A DNA stretch of 6,155 nt from Lysobacterales bacterium (GTDB lineage: Bacteria > Pseudomonadota > Gammaproteobacteria > Xanthomonadales > SZUA-36), in assembly GCA_013213875.1 (NCBI GenBank), contig JABSSV010000113.1:1-6155 (forward strand), in the 5' to 3' direction. Shown here one piece after another: positions 1-5,118 of the stretch; within the stretch, counting starts at the first letter, position 1, and each line of letters opens with the position of its first letter. Under the pieces are notes generated by a model. The model was not told the DNA's origin and made no database searches. It worked only from the letters and a program-made list of their open reading frames with translations. A program made the translations under genes and the position numbers.

Positions 1-887
1 AACAGCTTGTCCTTGATGATGGGGCCGCCCAGCGAGACGCCGTAGCGTTTCTCGCTGAAATTACCCAGATCCACCTTGTCGTCTCCCAGCTTGTCACCGC
101 GCATGGAATCGTTGGTGTAGTCATAGAAGAGCGAGCCAAAGAACTCGTTCGAGCCGGATTTGGTGACCGAGTTGATATTACAAGCGGTAAAGCCTCCGTA
201 CTGCACATCGTAGGGTGCCAGCTCAACCGCAACCTGTTCCAGCGAGTCATAGGGGAAGGGCTGCCGCTCCGTGGGATAGCCGTTGCTATTCAGGCCAAAG
301 TTGTCGTTAAAGCGAACGCCGTCAACGGTCAGGCTGTTGAAACGCGGGTTCGCGCCAGCACACTGAATGTCGCCCTGATTGGCCACATCCTGATAGATGC
401 GCGGGTCCACACGAATAATGTCGCGGATATCGCGGTTAATAGCCGGCAGATCCTGCAGTTCTTTCAGCCCGAAGGTTGAGGCCGGGCCCAGGGCCAGCTG
501 CTGGGTTTGCACCTGCGTTGCGGTGACGATCACTTCCTCAACGGCACCCGTAGCGAGGCTCAGCGGCAGCAGATAGGTATCACCCAGGCGGAGAAACACG
601 TCCGTCACCGTTTGATTGCCAAAATCGGCTGCCGAGGTCGTTACCGTGTAGGGACCACCCACGCGCAGACCGGAAAAGGTGACGGTGCCAGACTCACCAG
701 AACCGCTGGTGCGGCTGGAGCCCGTACGCGTATCAGTCACAGTTACCGCCACGTCTGTGGCTGGCAGACCCTCACCCGTGTAAGTATCGACACGCAGCGA
801 AGAGGTGGTTTCCTGCGCCAGCGTGGCGAGTGGAAACAGCAGTAGCATGAAAGCAATAAGATGCTTTCCGAGATTCTTGGTAGTCAC
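1..887 (-). CDS. TonB-dependent receptor with N-terminal carboxypeptidase-regulatory-like domain (Oar-like), 3'-truncated by window edge
   Basis: About 295 residues are visible; the rest of the barrel lies beyond position 1. By family, such proteins are outer-membrane gated channels powered by TonB-ExbBD. Seen in order: a signal peptide (residues 1-24, hydrophobic core around 10-24, cleavage likely TLA|QE); a beta-sandwich carboxypeptidase-regulatory-like domain (about 30-112, with the pattern TFSGLRVGGPYTV); a TonB-box-like EEVIVTA (117-123); and the plug domain (about 130-260), including NPRFNSLTVDGVRFNDNFG and NSVTKSGSNEFFGS. The start is GTG at 887-885, chosen because GGGGAG lies 7 nt upstream and because the internal ATG (Met14) would cut the signal peptide. 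Two plug cysteines, C176 and C236, may form a disulfide. The substrate cannot be read from the sequence. The family call is confident; the Oar-like label is less so. Confidence 0.9.
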   Translation of the reverse strand, partial: MTTKNLGKHLIAFMLLLFPLATLAQETTSSLRVDTYTGEGLPATDVAVTVTDTRTGSSRTSGSGESGTVTFSGLRVGGPYTVTTSAADFGNQTVTDVFLRLGDTYLLPLSLATGAVEEVIVTATQVQTQQLALGPASTFGLKELQDLPAINRDIRDIIRVDPRIYQDVANQGDIQCAGANPRFNSLTVDGVRFNDNFGLNSNGYPTERQPFPYDSLEQVAVELAPYDVQYGGFTACNINSVTKSGSNEFFGSLFYDYTNDSMRGDKLGDDKVDLGNFSEKRYGVSLGGPIIKDKL

Positions 888-894
888 AAGTTTG

Positions 895-900
895 CTCCCC
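895..900 (-). promoter_or_regulatory. Ribosome binding site of the TonB-dependent receptor
   Basis: On the minus strand GGGGAG sits 7 nt before the GTG at 887. It decides for this GTG start over the downstream in-frame ATG. Confidence 0.65.
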
Positions 901-919
901 AGTTCTTGTAAGCCCGCGA

Positions 920-931
920 TTGTTGCAACAA
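920..931. promoter_or_regulatory. 12-bp perfect palindrome, candidate operator upstream of the receptor gene
   Basis: TTGTTGCAACAA is perfectly self-complementary and lies 33 bp upstream of the receptor start codon, where a repressor could block initiation. Its role as a binding site is inferred from symmetry and position only; the cognate regulator is not in this window. Confidence 0.4.
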
Positions 932-961
932 CGGATGACAAACCGGTGACAGCACTACCGT

Positions 962-971
962 GCATTAATGC
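962..971. promoter_or_regulatory. 10-bp perfect palindrome, second candidate regulatory site
   Basis: GCATTAATGC is perfectly self-complementary. Its centre is 41 bp from the centre of the 920-931 palindrome, close to four helical turns. The two sequences differ, so they would bind different proteins if both are real. An AT-rich core in GC-rich DNA is suggestive but weak evidence. Confidence 0.25.
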
Positions 972-1196
972 GCCCCCGCCTATGCCATGCCTCCCCCACT
1001 CAAAAGAGCGGCCTTGTCACTATAGCAAAATTGCCTGCCTGTACGCCAAGAATTCCGGCGCCGAAAAGCAACCGAAGCTGCCCTGCCCGGCCAAGGCCTG
1101 GCAAGCCGCGTTTTGGCCGCAATGGGAGGCCATAAAACAGCACGAAATCATGCTGACAGGTCGCTGCCAACCCCCAAAAAAACTCGGCGCCGCTGC

Positions 1197-1223
1197 TTCC
1201 CAAAAGCACCGGGCTTCTATAAA
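1197..1223 (+). promoter_or_regulatory. Probable sigma70 promoter of tRNA-Pro
   Basis: The -10 element TATAAA (1218-1223) matches five of six consensus bases. TTCCCA (1197-1202) is a weak -35 at a short 15-nt spacing. The segment after the -10, CTACGCGGCC, is GC-rich like the discriminators of stringently controlled stable-RNA promoters. Transcription would begin near 1230, giving a leader of about 9 nt before the tRNA. The -10 is convincing; the -35 is not. Confidence 0.6.
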
Positions 1224-1238
1224 CTACGCGGCCTAATT

Positions 1239-1315
1239 CGGGGTGTAGCTCAGCCTGGTAGAGCACCACGTTCGGGACGTGGGGGTCGTAGGTTCAAATC
1301 CTGTCACCCCGACCA
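1239..1315 (+). tRNA. tRNA-Pro (anticodon CGG)
   Basis: A 77-nt tRNA that folds fully: acceptor stem CGGGGTG/CACCCCG (7 perfect pairs), D-arm with AGCCTGGTA loop, anticodon stem CCACG/CGTGG with loop TTCGGGA, variable segment GGGTC, T-arm with loop TTCAAAT, discriminator A and encoded CCA (1313-1315). The anticodon CGG (1273-1275) reads the proline codon CCG. It begins with C rather than G, as is typical of bacterial tRNA-Pro, and closely resembles E. coli proK tRNA. The T-stem (GTAGG/CCTGT) has two adjacent G-U wobbles at its outer end. It appears to be a single-gene transcript, with its own promoter just upstream and an intrinsic terminator 9 nt downstream. Confidence 0.97.
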
Positions 1316-1323
1316 ATAGAATC

Positions 1324-1358
1324 AAGGGCTTGCGCGCCATCAGCCGCAAGCCCTTTTT
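1324..1358 (+). terminator. Rho-independent terminator of tRNA-Pro
   Basis: An 11-bp perfect stem AAGGGCTTGCG/CGCAAGCCCTT (1324-1334 with 1345-1355) encloses a 10-nt loop and runs into a T-rich tail (1354-1358, then CTTTTCT). It starts 8 nt after the tRNA CCA end. Confidence 0.9.
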
Positions 1359-1369
1359 CTTTTCTCTAA

Positions 1370-1390
1370 CCGTAAGGCACCCGTAAGGCA
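1370..1390 (+). repeat. Short direct repeat downstream of tRNA-Pro
   Basis: CCGTAAGGCA occurs at 1370-1379 and again at 1381-1390, an 11-bp period. It does not match the tRNA 3' end, so it is not an obvious integration-site remnant; replication slippage is a simple explanation. Confidence 0.5.
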
Positions 1391-1430
1391 GGCAATCGCC
1401 AGCGCCTTATCACGCTTTATCAGTCAGAAG

Positions 1431-1456
1431 AATGCCCGCGAATCGGCGCGGGCATT
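1431..1456. other. GC-rich stem-loop 1
   Basis: AATGCCCGCG (1431-1440) pairs perfectly with CGCGGGCATT (1447-1456) around a 6-nt loop. No T-tract follows on either strand, so it is not a standard intrinsic terminator. It could be a structured RNA element, an mRNA stabiliser, or a repeated extragenic palindrome. Confidence 0.55.
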
Positions 1457-1464
1457 GCCAACAG

Positions 1465-1484
1465 ACGCGCCGCTCCTGGCGCGT
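1465..1484. other. GC-rich stem-loop 2
   Basis: ACGCGCC (1465-1471) pairs with GGCGCGT (1478-1484) around the loop GCTCCT, 8 nt after stem-loop 1. The two hairpins form a compact paired unit in non-coding DNA. No T-tract follows. Confidence 0.5.
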
Positions 1485-1646
1485 TACGCTGCTAGCGCAC
1501 CTCTGCACTCGCCCCTTTCGGCGCTCCAAGCCGATTGGGGTGTTTCTCTATGGAATGCCGATGGTCTTTGAGCCTGGTCACTGGCCCGCTTGCTGTACAC
1601 GGCGCGGCCGGTGATTTAGCCTTTTCCTGAACAGAAGGGGCAAACC

Positions 1647-2147
1647 ATGAAAAAGATTCTTATCGCATTGCTATTGACCGTCTCGCTCAGCGCCCATGGG
1701 GCTGAGAGCTTTGATGATGGTGTCCAGGCTCTAAATAACCTCGATTACGCAGCGGCACTCCGCATTTTTACCAAATATGCGGAGCAAGGTAATGCCAGCG
1801 CGCAGGACAAGCTTGGGCTCATGTACTTCGTCGGCTGGGGCGTGCCAGAAGACGATAAGGAAGCAGTCAAGTGGTTTCGGCTGGCAGCGGAACAGGGTCA
1901 AACCATAGCGCAAGTTAACCTTGGGACCTTGTACTACAGGGGCGGGGGCGTGCCGCAAAGCTACGTTTACGCCCATATGTGGTGGAACATCGCTGCGAGC
2001 GACGGGAGCGATCGTGGCGCAAAAAACCGGGACCTCATCGCTGCAAAAAAACGGGACCTCATCGCTGCAGAAATGACCCCCGATCAGATCGCCAAAGCCC
2101 AAGAGCTGGCGCGGGAGTGCGCTAAGAATGACTACAAGGGCTGTTAG
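1647..2147 (+). CDS. Secreted Sel1-like (TPR-type) repeat protein
   Basis: 166 residues. A signal peptide (MKKILIALLLTVSLSAHG, cleavage near residues 18-19, no lipobox cysteine) predicts a periplasmic protein. After a TPR-like helical lead-in (about 22-45) come two Sel1 repeats: about 46-81 (AEQGNASAQDKLGLMYFVG, then W76-F77-x-x-A80) and about 82-117 (AEQGQTIAQVNLGTLYYRG, then WWNIA). By family, such solenoids are protein-interaction scaffolds; the partner is unknown. The C-terminal helix (MTPDQIAKAQELAREC) and terminal YKGC fit small proteins of this family as I remember them. Start: ATG with GAAGGGG 6 nt upstream. Residues 126-133 are duplicated in frame as 134-141. The 5' end is more AT-rich, with more AAA codons, than flanking genes. 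A 77-bp gap with a hairpin separates it from yaiI. Confidence 0.9.
   Translation: MKKILIALLLTVSLSAHGAESFDDGVQALNNLDYAAALRIFTKYAEQGNASAQDKLGLMYFVGWGVPEDDKEAVKWFRLAAEQGQTIAQVNLGTLYYRGGGVPQSYVYAHMWWNIAASDGSDRGAKNRDLIAAKKRDLIAAEMTPDQIAKAQELARECAKNDYKGC
2022..2069 (+). repeat. 24-bp in-frame tandem duplication inside the Sel1 gene
   Basis: Two adjacent 24-bp copies, 2022-2045 and 2046-2069, differ at one base (C2027 versus A2051). They encode KNRDLIAA followed by KKRDLIAA. Both begin in A-runs, which favour slippage. The eight-codon period preserves the frame and lengthens the stretch between the second Sel1 repeat and the final helix. Confidence 0.9.
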
Positions 2148-2151
2148 CAGG

Positions 2152-2185
2152 CGCCGAGATCCCATGCGCTCAGCTCATCTCGGCG
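2152..2185. other. Stem-loop between the Sel1 gene and yaiI
   Basis: CGCCGAGAT (2152-2160) pairs perfectly with ATCTCGGCG (2177-2185) around a 16-nt loop, 5 nt after the Sel1 stop codon. AAAAG follows instead of a T-tract, so an intrinsic terminator is unlikely. It may protect the upstream mRNA end or mark a processing site if the genes are co-transcribed. Confidence 0.5.
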
Positions 2186-2224
2186 AAAAGCAGCTCTGCC
2201 CCGACGGCCAAGGCTGATAGCACC

Positions 2225-2710
2225 ATGAAACAACGCATCTGGGTTGATGCAGACGCCTGCCCGCGCGTGATCAAGGACATGCTTTACCGCGCCGCTGAGC
2301 GGGTGCAGTGCGAGCTGCTACTGGTAGCCAACCAGCCGCTGAGCACGCCGCCGTCGCGCTTCGTCCGCTCCGTTCAGGTCGCCAGTGGCTACGATGTGGC
2401 AGACCAGTACATCGCCCAGCAGGCGGTGGCCGGCGAACTGGCGATTACTGCCGATATTCCCCTGGCGGCCGAATTGCTGGCCCAGGAGGTCATGGTACTG
2501 ACGCCTCGCGGCGAGCGCCTGACCCGGGAGTCCATCGGGCAAAGGCTGAACATGCGCGATTTTATGGAAACGTTACGCGCCAGCGGCGTGGAAACCGGCG
2601 GCCCGCCGCCACTGCATGCCAGCGATCGCAAACGTTTTGCTGATCAGCTCGATCGCTTACTGGCCCAGTGGCAAAGCACCGCGCAAAGCAATCAGGGGGA
2701 GCCATCATGA
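2225..2710 (+). CDS. yaiI: YaiI/YqxD family protein (UPF0178, DUF188, PIN-like)
   Basis: 161 residues, close to the usual family length. Family hallmarks are all visible: IWVDADACP (5-13), VANQ (34-37), GYDVADQYI (55-63), ELAITADIPLAA (71-82), PRG (94-96) and VETGGPPP (122-129), followed by D133 and the closing helix with QLDRLL. The conserved acidic residues D8, D10, D57, D60 and D77 are arranged as in PIN-like nuclease folds, which suggests metal binding, but I know of no established substrate or reaction for the family. No signal peptide; cytoplasmic. The start is set by homology to the N-terminal motif; the upstream AAGG at 2210-2213 is a weak, distant ribosome binding site. Its stop overlaps the next gene's start (ATGA), implying coupled expression. 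Confidence 0.95.
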   Translation: MKQRIWVDADACPRVIKDMLYRAAERVQCELLLVANQPLSTPPSRFVRSVQVASGYDVADQYIAQQAVAGELAITADIPLAAELLAQEVMVLTPRGERLTRESIGQRLNMRDFMETLRASGVETGGPPPLHASDRKRFADQLDRLLAQWQSTAQSNQGEPS

Positions 2711-3375
2711 AGCACTGGGAGCAATTGGGCCGGGCACCGGTGCCTGGCAGCGACGGTCAGCTGGAGCTCTATGCCAGCAAGGACGACTTCTTTATCCGCA
2801 CCAGCAGCGGCATCGAACTCATGAGCTCACGCAAGCATGGCTCGGAAGACGTGCTGGGCAGTGCCTGCTGCGAGCCCATCGCGCACCGGACCCGGGCGCA
2901 GGTGCTCATCGGTGGTCTGGGCATGGGTTTCACCTTGGCCGCGGCGCTGGGTGTGTTGCGGGACGATGCGGAGGTTACGGTCGCAGAACTGGTGCCCGGC
3001 GTGGTGGACTGGAACCGGGGCCCGCTGGGCGAACGGGCCGGTCGCCCCCTGGACGACCCCCGCACCCGGGTCTATACGGGCGATGTGGCCGATCTTCTGC
3101 GCGGGGGCAGCAGGCAATGGGATGCGATTGCCCTGGACGTGGACAATGGCCCGGAAGGTCTGACTCAGGACGAGAACGACTGGCTCTATGCCCCGGCTGG
3201 CCTCGGGGCGATCCGTGCCAGCCTCAAACCCGGCGGCTGCGTGGCTTTCTGGTCCGCGGTCCCGGACCCGGCCTTTGGCAGGCGCCTGCGTAACGGCGGG
3301 TTTAAGACCGAGGAACGCCGCGTTTATGCCCATGGCAAGAAGGGCGCGCGCCATACGCTTTGGTTTGCACGCTAG
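2707..3375 (+). CDS. Spermidine-synthase-like SAM-dependent methyltransferase-fold protein
   Basis: 222 residues from ATG 2707, preceded by AGGGGGAG (2694-2701) at 5-nt spacing. An in-frame GTG at 2668 would add 13 residues inside yaiI but has no such site. Class I Rossmann signature: VLIGGLGMGFTLAAAL (66-81, SAM-binding loop), acidic strand end VTVAE (90-94), DPRTRVYTGDVADLL (117-131, D126 probably facing the adenine), then WDAIALDVDNGPEG (138-151) and a late LKPGG turn. The layout resembles the polyamine aminopropyltransferase (spermidine synthase) superfamily with a short N-terminal beta region (about 18-40). The D-x-x-D-P type catalytic segment is replaced by DVDNGP, so true spermidine synthase activity is doubtful and a methyltransferase role is equally possible. 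Cytoplasmic, and coupled to yaiI by a 4-bp overlap. Confidence 0.85.
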   Translation: MKHWEQLGRAPVPGSDGQLELYASKDDFFIRTSSGIELMSSRKHGSEDVLGSACCEPIAHRTRAQVLIGGLGMGFTLAAALGVLRDDAEVTVAELVPGVVDWNRGPLGERAGRPLDDPRTRVYTGDVADLLRGGSRQWDAIALDVDNGPEGLTQDENDWLYAPAGLGAIRASLKPGGCVAFWSAVPDPAFGRRLRNGGFKTEERRVYAHGKKGARHTLWFAR

Positions 3376-3428
3376 TCCTTAAGCCTCGCAATCCCCGCGT
3401 TTGCACAGCGGCACAAACCTTACAAAAC

Positions 3429-3459
3429 TTGACTTTATTCGGCGCAAGAACAATACCTT
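3429..3459 (+). promoter_or_regulatory. Possible sigma70 promoter for the DUF1254/DUF1214 gene
   Basis: TTGACT (3429-3434) matches the -35 consensus at five of six positions and lies in the only AT-rich patch of the 196-bp spacer. The -10 is poor: TACCTT (3454-3459) at 19-nt spacing, with TTAGAT (3458-3463) as an alternative. A start near 3467 would give a leader of about 105 nt. Confidence 0.4.
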
Positions 3460-3571
3460 AGATAGTGCCACTGGCCTTCTGCGGTAGGAATGCCGCGGTC
3501 GGCAAGAGGCTCCCAGCGGCACCGCCACACCGACCATTCAGGCGGTCCGCCTTCGAAAAGGAGACGCGATC

Positions 3572-4270
3572 ATGCCCCAGATACCCTTCCCCCGTGCTTT
3601 CCGATTTTCGCTTGTAACCCTCACCAGCCTGCTGCTTTGCGCTGCAGCCGGAGCCAATGAGGTGCAGCTTGAAAAGTACAACACCCCGGTTCCCACGGAA
3701 ATTCTCACACCCGATACGGTCAGCACCTCCATTGGCGAACTGCGCTTCTTCGACGGTATGCCGGATGCGGCCACCGTGGCTGCCGTGTATGACAATCTGG
3801 ACCGCGTCCGCGCCACCGAGGCCTTTCTGAATATGGTGCCCCTGGCCTCCATCGAGGGCCTGAGGCGCGGCATGGTGTCCGTGGGCATTGATGCGGCCCA
3901 TAAGATTCTGCTCTATGACGGCCTTATGGATTCAAACTCCCTGTTTCTCACCGGTAATACGGACACGATCTACGCCATCGGCTTGCTGGATCTTCAGCGC
4001 GACGGCCCCACGGTGGTGGAAGTTCCACCGGGTGCCGGACCCGGCACCGTGAATGATGCCTACTTCCGTTTTGTGGTTGATATGGGCTCGCCGGGCCCGG
4101 ACCGCGGTCAGGGCGGCAAATACCTGATCCTGCCACCGGGCTATGAGGGCGACGTGCCGGAAGGCTATTTCATTGCCCGCAGCCCCACCTACATCAACTG
4201 GCTGCCGCTGCGCGGCTTTCTCCGCGATGGCAAGACCGATGCGCGGTGGCCATGTGGACGCAGGGGCTGA
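3572..4270 (+). CDS. DUF1254 domain protein, N-terminal fragment of the frameshifted locus
   Basis: 232 residues as read. The start ATG has AAGGAG (3558-3563) at 8-nt spacing. A signal peptide (residues 1-28: basic R8/R11, hydrophobic core about 13-26, cleavage near AGA|NE) sends it to the periplasm. C23 is not in a lipobox because Leu precedes it. The DUF1254 domain spans about 60-220 with the typical NTDTIYAIGLLDL (129-141), GGKYLILPPGYEGDVPEGYF (171-190) and SPTYINWLPLRGFL (194-207). After about residue 224 the sequence (RWPCGRRG) is out of frame and does not belong to the family. Alone it would lack the DUF1214 half. Confidence 0.8.
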   Translation: MPQIPFPRAFRFSLVTLTSLLLCAAAGANEVQLEKYNTPVPTEILTPDTVSTSIGELRFFDGMPDAATVAAVYDNLDRVRATEAFLNMVPLASIEGLRRGMVSVGIDAAHKILLYDGLMDSNSLFLTGNTDTIYAIGLLDLQRDGPTVVEVPPGAGPGTVNDAYFRFVVDMGSPGPDRGQGGKYLILPPGYEGDVPEGYFIARSPTYINWLPLRGFLRDGKTDARWPCGRRG

Positions 4271-5118
4271 AAATCTATCCCCTGGCGCTGAAGGATGCAC
4301 CGCCCGCACTGGAGGTAGTGAGCGGCACCGGGCGCTACATGAATACGATCCACGCCAATGACGTGACCTTCTTCGAAGAAATCGCCGAGGTGATCGAGCG
4401 CGAACCGCTGGATTTCCTGGACCCGGAACTACGCGGCAGCCTGGCCAGCATCGGTATCGAAAAAGGCACGCCCTTTGCGCCCGATGAACGCATGCAGGCG
4501 CTGCTGGTTGACGGCGTCGCGATCGCCAACGCCACGGCCCGGGCGCTGGCTTTCCGCCCGCGCTCGGACAGTATTCGTCTTTACGGGCCAGACAGCGCCT
4601 GGTATTCAGCCTTTGATGGGGGCAGCTACCAGTGGCTGCGCAATGACGGGCGTGGCGGGCGCTACCAGGATGCGCGCACCCTGTTTTTCTATATCGCTAC
4701 CGTGAATACGCCCGCCATGGTGCTGGAGATGGTCGGCGTGGGCTCGCAGTATGCCCTCGCCGCCACGGATACGGAGGGTAACTACCTGCAGGGCGCGGCC
4801 AGCTACCGCCTGAATATACCGGCCGATGTACCTGCCAAGGACTTCTGGTCCCTGGTGGTCTACGACCCGCAGACACGCTCCATGCTGCAGACCGACCAGC
4901 CCTACCCGTCCAAGAACAACGAGCGGAATCGCGACCTGCAAAGCAACAGCGATGGCTCCACCACCATTTACTTCGGTCCGGAAGCGCCGCAAGGTATGGA
5001 AAGCAACTGGATTCAAACGGTACCCGGCAAAGGCTGGTTCCTGTGCCTGCGCCTCTACGGCCCGCTGCAGCCCTGGTTTGACCAGAGCTGGCGCCCAGGC
5101 GAACTAGAGCGTCTCTGA
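4246..5118 (+). CDS. DUF1214 domain protein, C-terminal fragment of the frameshifted locus
   Basis: 290 residues if initiated at GTG 4246 (ATG 4252 is the alternative); neither has a recognisable ribosome binding site, and no signal peptide is present, so independent expression is doubtful. It opens with the end of the DUF1254 region (LKIYPLALKDAPP, then the GRYMNTIHANDVTFFEE motif at 29-45), continues through a helical linker (about 46-105), and ends in a DUF1214 beta domain (about 170-288) marked by DFWSLVVYDPQTRSML, SNWIQTVPGKGWFLCLRLYG and FDQSWRPGELERL. The last segment is the usual C-terminus of the family. The stop TGA shares its final A with the ATG of a 24-codon ORF (TGATG). Confidence 0.8.
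   Translation: MAMWTQGLKIYPLALKDAPPALEVVSGTGRYMNTIHANDVTFFEEIAEVIEREPLDFLDPELRGSLASIGIEKGTPFAPDERMQALLVDGVAIANATARALAFRPRSDSIRLYGPDSAWYSAFDGGSYQWLRNDGRGGRYQDARTLFFYIATVNTPAMVLEMVGVGSQYALAATDTEGNYLQGAASYRLNIPADVPAKDFWSLVVYDPQTRSMLQTDQPYPSKNNERNRDLQSNSDGSTTIYFGPEAPQGMESNWIQTVPGKGWFLCLRLYGPLQPWFDQSWRPGELERL

Larger units (their letters stand above)
888..1238. other. Gene-free divergent spacer between the receptor gene and tRNA-Pro
   Basis: About 350 bp with no convincing coding region. Open frames on both strands here are rich in Pro, Cys and Arg, lack ribosome binding sites, and some run into the tRNA. The receptor side (900-975) contains two perfect palindromes. The tRNA side ends in a promoter-like element. 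The 8-bp palindrome CGGCGCCG occurs twice (1056-1063 and 1185-1192), which may be chance in GC-rich DNA. No clear sigma70 promoter for the receptor could be assigned. Confidence 0.6.
1356..1646. other. Gene-free stretch upstream of the Sel1-repeat gene
   Basis: About 290 bp without a supported gene. The one plus-strand open frame here (1432-1614, 60 codons) has an Arg/Cys/Pro-rich composition, no ribosome binding site, and starts inside a hairpin. The region contains the direct repeat at 1370-1390 and the stem-loops at 1431-1484. No promoter for the Sel1 gene could be assigned. Confidence 0.55.
3572..5118 (+). pseudogene. Frameshifted DUF1254/DUF1214 domain protein (whole locus)
   Basis: Two adjoining plus-strand frames together encode one protein of about 515 residues, in line with full-length DUF1254/DUF1214 proteins: signal peptide and DUF1254 in the first, linker and DUF1214 in the second. 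The frames overlap at 4246-4270, and the second frame is open back to 4147 after a TGA at 4144-4146. The conserved text passes from DGKTDA in the first frame to AVAMWTQGLKIYP in the second. This places the defect at 4240-4246, where GATGCGCGGTGGCC would read through if it had one more G (GATGCGGCGGTGGCC). Loss of one base in a GCG repeat is the simplest cause: a real mutation or a sequencing or assembly error. Both halves keep coding-like composition with no other lesion, so the change is recent or artefactual. Function of the family is unknown to me. Confidence 0.75.

Noticed and set aside
900..931. Minus-strand promoter TTGTTG/TACAAG for the receptor
   Set aside because: The 15-nt spacing is short and the transcript would begin within or beyond the ribosome binding site, leaving almost no leader.
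805..1236. 143-codon plus-strand open frame
   Set aside because: It starts antisense to the receptor signal-peptide region and ends just before the tRNA, spanning the promoter; composition is Cys/Pro/Lys-rich with no domain.
1000..1269. 89-codon minus-strand open frame
   Set aside because: It begins inside the tRNA gene, has no ribosome binding site and shows no family resemblance; it is a chance frame in GC-rich DNA.
1239..1390. Integration (att) site at the tRNA-Pro 3' end
   Set aside because: No copy of the tRNA 3' end is repeated in the window and no integrase is present; the 10-bp repeat at 1370-1390 does not match the tRNA.
1568..1599. Promoter for the Sel1 gene (TTGAGC with TGCTGT or TGTACA)
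   Set aside because: The -10 candidates match consensus at too few positions to support a call.
1432..1614. 60-codon plus-strand open frame
   Set aside because: It starts inside stem-loop 1, lacks a ribosome binding site, and has an Arg/Cys/Pro-rich sequence typical of spurious frames.
2668..2706. Earlier GTG start for the SAM-binding protein
   Set aside because: It lies well inside yaiI without a ribosome binding site, whereas ATG 2707 has AGGGGGAG 5 nt upstream and forms an ATGA overlap.
4147..4270. Programmed ribosomal frameshift in the DUF1254/DUF1214 gene
   Set aside because: No slippery heptamer of X-XXY-YYZ type is visible in the only stretch where both frames are open, and a one-base loss in a GCG repeat explains the data more simply.
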